DNA from: Nocardia anaemiae NBRC 100462
GTDB taxonomy: Bacteria; Actinomycetota; Actinomycetes; Mycobacteriales; Mycobacteriaceae
DNA length: 47,372 bases
Direction: 5' to 3'
NCBI RefSeq assembly: GCF_001612725.1
Contig: NZ_BDAZ01000027.1
Span: 1 to 47,372, forward strand
The notes below the pieces were generated by a model. The model had not been told where the DNA came from. It made no database searches and worked only from the letters and a program-made list of their open reading frames with translations. The position numbers and the translations under genes were made by a program. This document shows positions 7,901 to 15,528 of the stretch, one piece after another (position 1 is the first letter of the stretch; each line of letters starts with the position of its first letter).

Positions 7901-8899
7901 CAGTCTCGCATCGGCTTGGACGACAACTTCTTCGAACTCGGCGGCAACTCGTTGCTGGGCGTCGAACTGTGCCAGCGATTATCGGAGCGGACCGGCACTA
8001 CAGTGACAGTTTCGTCGCTGTTCACCCCGACGGTGCAAACCTTGGCCGATGCCATCGAATCCGCCGCGGTCGATGCGAACACCGATGTGATAACTGGTGG
8101 TTCGGCTCTGAAGACGGTCCTTCCGTTGCGTAACAACGGTTCTGGGACGCCGTTGATATGTCTGCATTCCGCTGTTCCACTGTCGTGGTGCTACTCGGGC
8201 TTGCTGCAATACGTCACCGACCGGCCCGTCTACGGGCTGCAGTCCCCCGCCATTTCCGGCCAATCGCGGCGATACCGCACCGTCGAGGAACTCGCCGAGG
8301 TGTATCTGCCCGAACTCATCCGCGTGCAACCGGAGGGTCCGTACCACCTGCTCGGCTGGTCCCTGGGCGGGCAACTCGCGCACGCGCTCGCCGTTGGGCT
8401 GCGCGCCCGAGGGCACAGCGTGGATTTGCTCGTCATGCTCGACAGCGTGGCATTCGCCGACGGTGCACCCCAGCCGCAGCCGCCGACCGTACGTGATCTG
8501 TTCACTCACTTACAGGGCAATGAGTCAGCCACTCCAGACACCCGGCCGCTCACCATCGACGAAGCTGTCGAATTGCTCGCCACCAGCACCGGTCCTGGTC
8601 GTGGATTGACCCGCGAGCAGCTCGAACGGCTGCACCAGGGATATGTCGACAGTGTTGCCATGTCCACGTCCTACCGACCCGCATCCTACGACGGCGATCT
8701 GCTGTACTTCTCGGCACGCAAAGGCATCACCGGCGAACTGACCGGCGATATGTGGCGACCTTATTTTTCCGGACAGATCACGCAACACTTCGTCGACGTA
8801 ACTCACGCCCAAATGACCAACCCCGAGGCGCTCGCGGTCATCGGGCCGATCCTGGCGGCCGAACTGAGTCGGCGGCAAGGCGAAGGGAAGGATATGTGA
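4946..8899 (+). CDS. Single-module non-ribosomal peptide synthetase, C-A-PCP-TE
   Basis: The 1317-residue enzyme has the EntF layout and length. The condensation domain (about 10-440) has HHIAVDAFG at 150-158 (Ala in place of the usual Gly after Asp). The adenylation domain (about 460-960) has YTSGSTGEPKG at 617, the YGPTEATV block and a C-terminal SSGKTDR lysine. The carrier domain has GGNSLLG with Ser1002 for phosphopantetheine, and the thioesterase has GWSLGG with Ser1139. Aligning the A domain to GrsA by eye gives the specificity residues D-A-L-V-T-G-S-V-V-K, one change from a published tyrosine code (DALVTGAVVK). GTG 4946 has AAGGAA upstream. Eight TTA codons are present, unusual for this genome type. 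No MbtH-like gene is nearby. Confidence 0.92.
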   Translation: MVDLSSTARRNGSMTPDADFFELSVAQSELWLAQQLHPTVPFSISQYTDLQGHLDLGLLQHCLRRAGRELQSPHVRFAVVDGQPRQYLDHDLDTGFDCIDLSDHPDPEHAAQVWMSNDHQGGIDLTGADVTKTVLFTLGPGRYRCYARSHHIAVDAFGAAQVLQRTAELYSAATEGRTATPCRAVSLTEIVAAEQRYRCSPRFAADREYWGKQLTGLDHVTRLSDRYAASSARPHIAHATVDAAATARLDAAAGRYGTGMAEVLVAAVTAFLAQMTGDTDITVSLPVAARTTGVLRQSAGMVSNVVPLRVRGVAASTVGDLVQQVRLSMIGALRHQLYRHEDLLRDHGVGRAGRHGYGPLINVLTLPDSIGFGVVRGRTQLLSAGPVEDMAISCYRFRAGPLTIDFHANRELYRADEVDRYRQQFIDCLSRFLLASGEEKVFAAIADTRTIAAPQQRRHQRLLPELLTGGIGAGERIALSGPDRSVSYRELDEVTAQWARELIAHGAGPEVVVAVGLSRSVESVMALWAVARAGAVFFPVNPTDPPTRVAKLITDSGAALGVTLTRWRTPLAATTVEWLMLDSDEFACAAASRSAAAVTDADRIRPLRAAHPAYLIYTSGSTGEPKGVLSTHEGLATLADDLRTRNRISSESIVLQAHSPFCDASMLEYLSAFAPGAKLVALAPDIVAGQRLSRVMQDEAITHLVVTPAILATLDPHRLPSLQTVTVGGDKCPPELARRWAGRLPMFNSYGPTEATVVVTQTEPLDPNSTITIGGALPGVQTLVLDARLRPAPRGARGELYLAGDALARGYLGRPGITAHCFVANPYGRTGTRMYRTGDIVREQADGTLEYLGRGDVQISLRGQRIEPSEVERALAADDAVDQAVVRMWTSETLGDRLIGYVVPAAAEKDHFDRAAVLARLRKVLPPGMIPAMLVPLPEIPINPSSGKTDRSALPDPQTLPRPTFRAPTSPTEHTVAETIAEVTGQSRIGLDDNFFELGGNSLLGVELCQRLSERTGTTVTVSSLFTPTVQTLADAIESAAVDANTDVITGGSALKTVLPLRNNGSGTPLICLHSAVPLSWCYSGLLQYVTDRPVYGLQSPAISGQSRRYRTVEELAEVYLPELIRVQPEGPYHLLGWSLGGQLAHALAVGLRARGHSVDLLVMLDSVAFADGAPQPQPPTVRDLFTHLQGNESATPDTRPLTIDEAVELLATSTGPGRGLTREQLERLHQGYVDSVAMSTSYRPASYDGDLLYFSARKGITGELTGDMWRPYFSGQITQHFVDVTHAQMTNPEALAVIGPILAAELSRRQGEGKDM

Positions 8900-9804
8900 G
8901 CAAACATTCCGCTGCCATCGTGGCATCCGCGGTGTCGGTTGCTTCGTCGATCCTGCTGACCGCACCTCGGCCGAGAGTGCTCGGTCTACGTCTCCCGCGG
9001 TCGATGCTGGCCGCCATCGCTGCAATCGCCTTGGCAGTTGCCGCCAACGAGTGCGTCGGCAAACCGGTTATGTTTCTGCGATGGTCGTATGTGCGGTTTC
9101 TGTTCGGCCTACGGCACATGGGCGCCACCTGGCAGGTCGGTGACGGCCGCGAACAAGCCTTGGCCGATTACGTGTGCACGCATGCGCGCAGAAACGACAT
9201 CGACGACGTCATCAGGGCGATCGACGAGTTCTGCTACACCAAGAGTTACCTGATCAATATCGGTGACGAGAAGGGGCGGATCCTCGACCGCGCCGTCGCC
9301 GCCGCGCATCCGCACCGCCTGCTGGAGCTCGGAACCTACTGCGGCTACAGCGCATTGCGCATCGCGCGGGTCATGCCCGCCGATGCCATTTTGTACTCGA
9401 TCGAATTCAATCCGGCCAACGCCGCCGTTGCGCGGCGGATCTGGGATCACGCGGGCATCGGCGAGCGCATCGTCGTGATCGTCGGCACGTTGGGCGACGG
9501 CGGAAAGACCCTCAGCGCACTGGGCGACAAACATGAGTTCGCGCCCGGCACACTCGATTTCGCCTTCCTCGACCACGAGAAGAACGAATATCTTCCCGAT
9601 CTCCGCCGGATCCTGGATCAGGCCTGGCTGCACCCCGGTTCGGTCGTCGTGGCAGACAACGTCAAATACCCAGGCGTCCCGGGGTATCGAGCATTCATGC
9701 GCCGCCATGAGGGCGCCCACTGGCAAACCCGAGAACATCGGACGCACGCCGAATACCAGAAGATCATCCAAGACCTCGTGCTCGAATCGACCTATCTCGG
9801 CTGA
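8896..9804 (+). CDS. Catechol O-methyltransferase family protein with N-terminal membrane segments
   Basis: GTG 8896 overlaps the NRPS stop by four bases, giving 302 residues. After two hydrophobic N-terminal segments (about 5-25 and 35-55) comes a complete COMT-like fold. It includes CYTKSYLINIGDEKG, the SAM motif LLELGTYCGYSALR, SIEFNP, then AFLDHEKNEYLPDL and VVADNVKYPG. In rat COMT the equivalent residues are the Mg2+ ligands D141, D169 and N170 and the catalytic K144; all have counterparts here. The enzyme should methylate a catechol hydroxyl using SAM at the membrane. Coupling to the NRPS and hydroxylase suggests a catechol made from Tyr/DOPA as substrate (inference). Confidence 0.88.
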   Translation: MSKHSAAIVASAVSVASSILLTAPRPRVLGLRLPRSMLAAIAAIALAVAANECVGKPVMFLRWSYVRFLFGLRHMGATWQVGDGREQALADYVCTHARRNDIDDVIRAIDEFCYTKSYLINIGDEKGRILDRAVAAAHPHRLLELGTYCGYSALRIARVMPADAILYSIEFNPANAAVARRIWDHAGIGERIVVIVGTLGDGGKTLSALGDKHEFAPGTLDFAFLDHEKNEYLPDLRRILDQAWLHPGSVVVADNVKYPGVPGYRAFMRRHEGAHWQTREHRTHAEYQKIIQDLVLESTYLG

Positions 9805-9831
9805 TACGACCAGGCCCGGATCCCGCCACGA

Positions 9832-10044
9832 TCACGGCACATCCACCTCGACGTCGTCGGTCACCTCCGGATACGACGTTTGCCTGGTGGAGTCCATCCA
9901 GTACGATTCGGCAATTCCCGGTGAGGCTTCCATGGCGCGCCGGTACCCGCGGCCCTGCTGCCAACACCTGCCACCGACCGGATCCGTGATCGAGAGCCAC
10001 TGATGGGCATGGGCAAGAATCTGAAACGGCCACCGCGCGGCCAT
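9832..10044 (-). CDS. Possible 70-aa small protein downstream of the HTH regulator
   Basis: The ATG frame starts 21 bases after the regulator stop on the same strand. It encodes a protein-like sequence with an aromatic N terminus (MAARWPFQILAHAHQW) and a very acidic tail (VTDDVEVDVP). No convincing ribosome binding site is seen and I know no homologue. It occupies most of the gap 9805-10065, which otherwise shows nothing. Confidence 0.3.
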   Translation of the reverse strand: MAARWPFQILAHAHQWLSITDPVGGRCWQQGRGYRRAMEASPGIAESYWMDSTRQTSYPEVTDDVEVDVP

Positions 10045-10065
10045 GTAAGGTAGCTGTCTGCCTCA

Positions 10066-10767
10066 TCAGGTGGTAGAGCGCAGCTCGACACAGCATTCGC
10101 CGACTTTCGGCACCAGTACCGCTGCGACGGTATCGGCCTCGAGTCCGGTCAGCACGCCCGCCAGGTAGATGCGGTTGAGCTCGCACACGAGCTCGGGTGC
10201 CCCGGCGGCGAGCGGATGGAAGGGGCAGTTACGCAATCGGAGGCAGCCCGACGCGTCGCGGCTGGGTTCGAACCCCTGCTCGGCGAGCATTGTGTGGAGC
10301 AGGGCGAGGGCGCGTTCGGTGCCGAGCCGCCCGGGCCGCAGCCGCTCTCGCGTGTCCTGGCCGAGGGCCACGCCGCGATCGCCCGCCGCCCGTTGCGCGG
10401 CGTCGCGGGCGGTTTCACCGGCGCGCTCGGTGAGCACCGCATCCATCAGGATCTCGGCAAGTACCTCATGGCGGCGCTCAGGGATGCTCACCTGCAGCTC
10501 GGTGTCGGTGGGCTCGTACACCTTCGGCGCCCGGCCGACCCGCCGGACCCCGCCGACCTGCTCGTAGCGTGCTCGCAGCAATCCGGCGGCCACGAGCTTG
10601 TCCAAATGGAACGCGGCCAGCTTCCGTGAGATCCCCACCCGCTCAGCGGCCTCATCTCGCGTCACCGGGCGGCGGGCGCGGCGGATGAACCAGTACATCC
10701 CGTGCCGCAGCTCGTCATCGAGCGCGGCCACGGCTGCGATCGCCGATTCGCTGGTCACATGACCCAC
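10066..10767 (-). CDS. HTH transcriptional regulator with C-terminal cysteine cluster (SufR/ArsR-like)
   Basis: The 233-residue protein has a winged helix-turn-helix near the N terminus (RRPVTRDEAAERVGISRKLAAF up to LDKLVAAGLLRARY). Its C-terminal sensor region has Cys175, Cys181 (LRNCPFHPLA), Cys195 and Cys225/226 (GECCVEL). This spacing recalls iron-sulfur regulators of the SufR type, so redox, nitric oxide or iron status may be sensed (inference). It is divergent from the DUF2231/membrane pair at 10885-11844. The dyad at 10842-10861 overlaps the -10 box of that pair, and a weaker match AACGCTAAC-TGT-GTTGG (10771-10785) lies next to its own GTG start, suggesting autoregulation. A dead relative of its gene lies at 800-905. 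Confidence 0.82.
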   Translation of the reverse strand: MGHVTSESAIAAVAALDDELRHGMYWFIRRARRPVTRDEAAERVGISRKLAAFHLDKLVAAGLLRARYEQVGGVRRVGRAPKVYEPTDTELQVSIPERRHEVLAEILMDAVLTERAGETARDAAQRAAGDRGVALGQDTRERLRPGRLGTERALALLHTMLAEQGFEPSRDASGCLRLRNCPFHPLAAGAPELVCELNRIYLAGVLTGLEADTVAAVLVPKVGECCVELRSTT

Positions 10768-10822
10768 AATAACGCTAACTGTGTTGGTTGAAAGTCACTG
10801 GGTACACACGCGGCGCGCGCAC

Positions 10823-10861
10823 TTGACCAATCCAAGAGATAACGCCAATAATCTTTGGTGT
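10823..10861 (+). promoter_or_regulatory. Promoter and operator-like dyad matching 973-1008
   Basis: TTGACC (10823-10828), an 18-bp spacer and AATAAT (10847-10852) form the promoter of the DUF2231 gene. The dyad ACGCCAA-N6-TTGGTGT (10842-10861) covers the -10. The core ACGCCAATAAT is identical to the copy upstream of gene 1091. Confidence 0.65.
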
Positions 10862-10884
10862 AAATACTCAGGCGGAGGTTTGTC

Positions 10885-11397
10885 GTGGTCGGTGATATGC
10901 AGCAGGCGAAACGGCCGGTCAGCGCCGCGCTGGCCGGGCCGTACGGCCATCCGTTCCACCCGATCCTGGTCACCGTGCCGATCGGCGCATGGGTGGCGAG
11001 CCTGGTGTTCGACATTGCCTCGCACGCGGTCGACGATCCGAGCTTCCTCGCCCGCGGCTCGGCATGGTTGATCGCGCTCGGTGTACTCGGTGCGCTGGCG
11101 GCGGCAATGGTCGGGATGCTGGATCTGTTCGCCATCCCGACCGGTACCCCGGCATTTCGCACCGGGTTGGTGCACATGAGCCTCAACTTGGCTGTGACCG
11201 TGGCGTACGGGATCAACTTTTGGTGGCGTAATTCCGGGACCGGCCCACACGACGCCGTTCCGTCTGAGACACTGGTGCTGTCGATCGTCAGTCTCGCGGC
11301 ACTGGCCGTGTCCGGCTACCTCGGCGGCAAGCTCGCGTATTACTACGGCGTCCGGGTGGCCGATGAAACCACTCAGGCCACCGGCTTCCACCGCTGA
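10885..11397 (+). CDS. DUF2231 family membrane protein
   Basis: GTG 10885 has GGAGG 7 bases upstream. The 170-residue product starts with the typical HPFHPILVTVPIGAW segment of DUF2231 proteins and has four membrane helices (about 30-50, 65-90, 100-125, 130-155). The paired His residues and co-occurrence with redox regulators suggest a haem- or redox-linked role, but no biochemical function is established to my knowledge. It is the first gene of a pair with 11428-11844 under the dyad promoter. Confidence 0.82.
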   Translation: MVGDMQQAKRPVSAALAGPYGHPFHPILVTVPIGAWVASLVFDIASHAVDDPSFLARGSAWLIALGVLGALAAAMVGMLDLFAIPTGTPAFRTGLVHMSLNLAVTVAYGINFWWRNSGTGPHDAVPSETLVLSIVSLAALAVSGYLGGKLAYYYGVRVADETTQATGFHR

Positions 11398-11427
11398 ACC
11401 CCTACCACTGACCTGTCAGGAGACATC

Positions 11428-11844
11428 ATGGGCATCGCGGCATTGATCCTCTGGTTGCTCACCGCGACCGGCGGCTTCGTTCTGCTCGGCACGTGGATCG
11501 CGAAAGGCGGTGCACGCCAGCCGAACACGAGTCATCTCCCGGCTCCCGTGGTGTTCGGGCACTTCCTGCTCGCCGTGGCCGGGCTGGTCGTGTGGATCAT
11601 CTACCTCGCCGTCGATAACGACGCCCTGGCCTGGGTGGCGTTCGTGCTGTTGATCCCGGTGGCGCTGCTCGGGTTCGCGATGTTGCTGCGCTGGCTGCCC
11701 GTCTACCGGGCGCACACCGCGACCGAGACACCCGAACCGGCTGAACGGCATTTCCCTGTCGCGATCGTCGGCGGCCACGGCGTCCTCGCCGTCACCACCG
11801 TCGTACTGGTCCTATTGACCGCCCTCGGTGTCGGCGGGAGCTAG
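11428..11844 (+). CDS. Small four-helix membrane protein, paralogue of 1091-1504
   Basis: The product has 138 residues and four predicted helices, nearly co-linear with the protein at 1091 (MGIAALILWLLTATGGFVLL, WIAKGGARQP, HFPVAIVGGHGVLAV, ALGVGGS). The AGGAG at 11418-11422 precedes ATG 11428. Shared His residues (GHFLLAV, RHFPV, GGHGV) suggest a conserved site. Co-transcription with the DUF2231 gene 30 bp upstream is likely. Function unknown. Confidence 0.8.
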   Translation: MGIAALILWLLTATGGFVLLGTWIAKGGARQPNTSHLPAPVVFGHFLLAVAGLVVWIIYLAVDNDALAWVAFVLLIPVALLGFAMLLRWLPVYRAHTATETPEPAERHFPVAIVGGHGVLAVTTVVLVLLTALGVGGS

Positions 11845-11857
11845 CATCGCCGACTGA

Positions 11858-12115
11858 CTCGCCGAGCACTCGAACGTCAGCATCGCCGTCCGGGCACTTG
11901 GGGCCGATTGGGCGGTCTGGGTCGGGCTCACCGCGATCGGCGCCCTCCCCGTACTCGCGTTGCACGGACTCGACCGGTCGGAGCGTGCCGAGCAGTGGCG
12001 ATGCGGAGTCGTCGATTCGCATGCCACGACCAGCGGGGGGCACGAACACGCGCCGGACGAGGTAGCGCCGCAGGTCCAGTCGGCAAGGCGCCGCGATGAC
12101 CGAATCACGATATGA
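11858..12115 (+). pseudogene. C-terminal scrap of an unidentified membrane protein
   Basis: After an in-frame TGA at 11855 the frame is open to TGA 12113-12115 without a plausible start. It reads as a protein tail with one hydrophobic helix (WVGLTAIGALPVLALHGL) and a charged end (DRSERAEQ, then a basic tail). It resembles the last helix of an MFS-type exporter, but this is a guess. The 5' part is absent. The remaining gap to 12168 shows nothing else firm. Confidence 0.4.
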
Positions 12116-12168
12116 CGTGGCAGCCGCGCTGATTGTGGAGCTCGTGGCTTCCACATAGTTTCCACCAC

Positions 12169-12960
12169 ATGCTGACCTATCACGGATCCGACGGACGCCC
12201 GCTGCACGTCACCGTGGTCGGCGCGGACAAACCGCCGCTGATCCTGCTGCACGCAGGCGGCCCGGACCACCGCAGCCTGCTGCCGTTGGCGACCCGCCTT
12301 GCCGACCGCTACACCGTGCTGCTGCCGGACCTGCGAGGCTACGGGCGATCGATCTGCACAGACCCGGCGTTGCACACTTGGGCTTGCTACACCGACGACG
12401 TCATCAGCCTCGCCGAGCAATTCGGCCTGCCGCGCGTCGCGATAGGCGGCGCCGGACTGGGATCCACCATCACCCTGCGTACCGCCGCCGCACACCCGGA
12501 ATTGGTGACGGCCGCCATCCTGATCGGTGTCGAGGACATCGAAGACGACGAGGCAAAAACGGCAGAGATCGAATTCCTCGACGCCTTCGCCACACGGGTC
12601 GCCACCGACGGTATCGAAGCAGCCTGGGCACCAATCCTGTCCGAAATGCCGCCACTGGTCGCCGACATGGTCCACGACGCGATCCCACGCTCGGACCCGG
12701 CCAGCATCGTCGCCGCCGCCGCGATCGGGCACGACCGCTCTTTCCGCGACGTCGCCGAACTCGCCACCATCACCGCCCCCACATTGATCTTTCCCGGAAC
12801 CGACGCACGCCATCCCACAGCCCTCGCCGAAACCGCCGCCGCCACCATGCCCCGCGCGAGCCTGGCCTCGGTCAGCGTGTCCTATGACCTCCACACCGCC
12901 GATGACCTCGCCGAGGCCATCGCCCCCGAGATCCGCACCTTCCTCGCTCAGTTCGCCTAG
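12169..12960 (+). CDS. Alpha/beta hydrolase-fold protein lacking the nucleophile
   Basis: From ATG 12169 (MLTYHGSDGRPL) the protein has 263 residues with the fold's landmarks: ILLHAGGPDHRS near the oxyanion hole, LLPDLRGYGRS, and a C-terminal His (SYDLHTADDL). The strand-5 nucleophile elbow, usually GxSxG, reads AIGGAGLGSTITLR; the position of Ser is Gly or Ala. It may therefore be a binding or cofactor-independent protein rather than a serine hydrolase. A TTG at 12133 would add 12 residues without family content. It stands alone on this strand. Confidence 0.75.
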   Translation: MLTYHGSDGRPLHVTVVGADKPPLILLHAGGPDHRSLLPLATRLADRYTVLLPDLRGYGRSICTDPALHTWACYTDDVISLAEQFGLPRVAIGGAGLGSTITLRTAAAHPELVTAAILIGVEDIEDDEAKTAEIEFLDAFATRVATDGIEAAWAPILSEMPPLVADMVHDAIPRSDPASIVAAAAIGHDRSFRDVAELATITAPTLIFPGTDARHPTALAETAAATMPRASLASVSVSYDLHTADDLAEAIAPEIRTFLAQFA

Positions 12961-13517
12961 ACCACACCCTCACCGTTTGACGACGCCCCGGACGCGACGA
13001 AACGGTCGGCGGTCGCGATGCTCGAATACCTCGTCCACAAGGCCGAGGAACTGTTCTCTGGTCATCGCCGACCGCCTGATTCGGCATATCACGTCGTGAA
13101 CGGTCACCACCGATGGGTTGCCAGCCGCCGGTCCGAAATAGCCTCTGCCCGAAAGGATTCGACAATATCGGTCCGGGCTGACGGAGACAATATCGGCAGT
13201 CGCACGGCCACGCTGACCCACACTTTTGGACACGCCGCACGTGGCCTAGAAGCCCGTCGCACTACAGCCCGAAGCAAGGTGCCGTGGAATAGCGAATATG
13301 CCCCGAGGACAGAAGAATTGGCCCGTATGACCAGACACCAGGCACAGCACCATCGGCCCCCTGGTCTCGGTGGCGGCGCTGTTGAGTGCTCAGCGCCGTT
13401 GCCAGGCGCGACGGTCACCTCGGCGACGATCGCCGCGCTGTTCGGGCCTCGAGGCAAGTCCCGGGGCGGTGCGGTCGATCCCGCTGTCGAGCGGATGGCG
13501 ATGATCCCGAGCGGCCG
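12961..13517. other. Gene-poor stretch
   Basis: About 560 bases with several overlapping open frames but none with recognisable content or a good start site. Probably degraded DNA; it leads into a LuxR-type remnant. Confidence 0.4.
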
Positions 13518-13609
13518 GTCGCCGACCTGATCGCCAAAGGACTCAGCAACAAGCAGACCGCCGCCAAACTGGTGATCTCACAACACACCGCCGAGGACCA
13601 CATCGAGGT
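13518..13609 (+). pseudogene. LuxR-type HTH remnant
   Basis: A short segment reads VADLIAKGLSNKQTAAKLV followed by ISQHTAEDHIE, the core of a LuxR/NarL DNA-binding domain. Normally further residues of the recognition helix and tail follow; here the match ends abruptly and the frame runs into unrelated sequence. The sensor part is not visible upstream. Confidence 0.6.
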
Positions 13610-13649
13610 AGCCGTGAGGCCGGGAGTCACCTCCCATGGGATATCGATC

Positions 13650-14267
13650 TCACCCCTCTCGAGAGTTTGCCTGGTCGGGAGTCAGGCCGGACATCAGGGT
13701 TCGGACCAGTTCGGTTCCAATCCGATCAACGGTCGACTGGTCGGCCGACTCGCCTGCGAAACTGCCGAGAAATGCGTGCTGAAGACAGGCGCCGAGCAGG
13801 AGTGCGGCGGCGGCCTCGGGATCGGCATCGGATCGGATGCGGCCCAGGTCCTGCTCGGCGGCGAGATAGGCGGACAGTGCGGTACCGACGTGCTGGGGGC
13901 CCGCATCGCGCTCGCGCAGGGCTGCGCGGTGGGCGGCCAGCAAATCGGGTTCGGCGAATAACGAGGCCGCCATCGGAAACCCGAGCCGGTAGAAACCGAG
14001 CGCCGCCCGCGCGACCTGGTCCAGAGTTTCCTGGACCGAGCCCTGACCGACCCTCCGGTTCAGGTCGGCGAGCACGGGCCCGAGCCCACTCGGCATCCGC
14101 TCGGTGAGCACGGCGAGGAACAGGGCCGTCTTGTCCTGAAAATGCTTATATAGCGCAGCCTCGGAATATCCGGCTTCCTTGGCGATCTCCTTGGTGGTCG
14201 CGCGAGCAAGGCCGCGGGTGCGCATGACATGCGCCGCCGCGTCCAGCATGCGGTCACGAGTACTCAC
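13650..14267 (-). CDS. TetR-family transcriptional regulator
   Basis: GTG 14267 is preceded by GGGAAGG and gives a protein starting STRDRMLDAAAHVMRTRGLA; the farther start at 14303 would run into the operator. The N-terminal helix-turn-helix is standard (ATTKEIAKEAGYSEAALYKHF), followed by a helical ligand domain of about 150 residues. It is divergent from the SGNH hydrolase/multicopper oxidase genes, and an intergenic dyad at 14300-14320 is a good candidate operator for both directions. Confidence 0.85.
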   Translation of the reverse strand: MSTRDRMLDAAAHVMRTRGLARATTKEIAKEAGYSEAALYKHFQDKTALFLAVLTERMPSGLGPVLADLNRRVGQGSVQETLDQVARAALGFYRLGFPMAASLFAEPDLLAAHRAALRERDAGPQHVGTALSAYLAAEQDLGRIRSDADPEAAAALLLGACLQHAFLGSFAGESADQSTVDRIGTELVRTLMSGLTPDQANSREG

Positions 14268-14299
14268 GAGCGCCTTCCCGTTGACAAGTAAGTGGACAC

Positions 14300-14320
14300 C
14301 CACTAACTATAGTGGTTAGT
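14300..14320. promoter_or_regulatory. Overlapping dyads in the divergent promoter region
   Basis: CCACTA-ACTA-TAGTGG (14300-14315) overlaps ACTAAC-N7-GTTAGT (14302-14320). Size and position, between the TetR gene and the genes it faces, fit a TetR operator. Confidence 0.55.
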
Positions 14321-14347
14321 AAGCATTCACCAACCACTGGAGTCGCA

Positions 14348-15118
14348 ATGGATCCGACCATATCCAGGCATGTCGTTTGCCTCGGCGACAGCATCACTCG
14401 TGGCCAAGTCAGCGCCGACTACCTCAGGCTGCTCGAAAGTCGCACGGCTGCACACCAATTCAGGTTCACCAATGCGGGCGTCAACGGCGATCTGGCCTAC
14501 AACGCACTGCAGCGCCTCGATGCGGTGATCGATTTACAACCCGACGTGGTGACCGTGCTCATCGGCACCAACGACGCCAACGCGAGCCTCACCGAGACGA
14601 ACATTCGCATGATGACCCGGATGAAGAAGCTGGCAACCCGGCCGACCATCGACTGGTATCGGGACAGTCTCACCTCGATCGTGCACCGACTGACCTCGGA
14701 GACCGATGCGCGGGTCGCCCTGCTGTCCCTGCCGGTACTCGGCGAGGAACTCGGCACGGAGTCCGTCCAGCGCAGCGTGCAATACAGCGCCGTGGTACGA
14801 GAGATCGCCGAAACCCACCAGGTTGCCTATCTCCCGCTCAACGAACAGCAGATCAACCATCTAATCGCGATCGAGCACGTTCCGGGCATCCGATTCCGGG
14901 ACGGCCGGGCGCTGTCGGCCCGCGCCGCCACACAGCATTTCCTACTGCGCCGTTCGTTCGACGATATCGCCCGCCGCCGCGGCCTCGCGCTGACCACCGA
15001 CATGATCCATCAGAACACCTGCGGCGCAACGATGATCGCCGATCTCATCGTCGAGTTTCTGACCACCGCGGACCTTGGCACGCCCGCCACCATCACGCAG
15101 AAAGAGACCGATCGGTGA
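14348..15118 (+). CDS. SGNH/GDSL-family hydrolase
   Basis: ATG 14348 has GGAG 5 bases upstream; an earlier in-frame ATG at 14312 overlaps the operator. The 256-residue protein has block I CLGDSITRG, block III VLIGTNDAN and block V DMIHQN, so Ser, Asn, Asp and His of the SGNH hydrolase site are present. Such enzymes cleave esters or acetyl groups; the substrate is unknown. No signal peptide is visible. It is the first of three tightly coupled genes (GTGA overlaps) ending with an exported multicopper oxidase. Confidence 0.85.
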   Translation: MDPTISRHVVCLGDSITRGQVSADYLRLLESRTAAHQFRFTNAGVNGDLAYNALQRLDAVIDLQPDVVTVLIGTNDANASLTETNIRMMTRMKKLATRPTIDWYRDSLTSIVHRLTSETDARVALLSLPVLGEELGTESVQRSVQYSAVVREIAETHQVAYLPLNEQQINHLIAIEHVPGIRFRDGRALSARAATQHFLLRRSFDDIARRRGLALTTDMIHQNTCGATMIADLIVEFLTTADLGTPATITQKETDR

Positions 15119-15528
15119 CCGCGATCGCCGATATCCCTCGGCCGCCGATGGTTCGGCGGTGGGCACTGGTCTCGTTGCGCATCGTCACGACCGCGGTTGT
15201 GGTGCTCATCCTTTTACAGGCCGGGCTGGCCGGTAGTTTTCTGTCCGGGAACTACGAATCGCTGACCGCGCACGCGCGCAACGGCGGGCTATTGGTTGCC
15301 GCCTTGCTAGTGCAAACGATCGTGGCCGCACTGGCTTGGCGACTGAGTTCGGGAATGGTTCAGCCGGTGATCGCAAGCCTGGCACAGGCGGTCGCTGCCA
15401 CCACGCTGATTCCGCTCGGCCAGCACCGGATCCTGACCGCGCACGTGCCGCTCGCTGTGCTGCTGACGATCGGCGTGGTGATCGTGGCGGCATGCAGCTG
15501 GCGACCAGGGGGAAACGAAACCCGGTGA
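15115..15528 (+). CDS. Four-helix membrane protein
   Basis: GTG 15115 overlaps the preceding stop by four bases. The 137-residue product has four hydrophobic segments (TTAVVVLILLQAGLAGSFL, GLLVAALLVQTIVAALAW, then two C-terminal helices) with a His at GQHRILTAHVPLAV. It is translationally coupled to genes on both sides. I do not recognise a characterised family. Confidence 0.75.
   Translation: MTAIADIPRPPMVRRWALVSLRIVTTAVVVLILLQAGLAGSFLSGNYESLTAHARNGGLLVAALLVQTIVAALAWRLSSGMVQPVIASLAQAVAATTLIPLGQHRILTAHVPLAVLLTIGVVIVAACSWRPGGNETR

Noticed and set aside
12096..12158. 20-codon ORF (MTESRYDVAAALIVELVAST)
   Set aside because: No clear ribosome binding site and it sits in a decayed stretch; too little to call.
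11812..12894. Long minus-strand open frame
   Set aside because: It is Gly/Asp-rich antisense to the alpha/beta hydrolase with no family content; shadow of the plus-strand gene.
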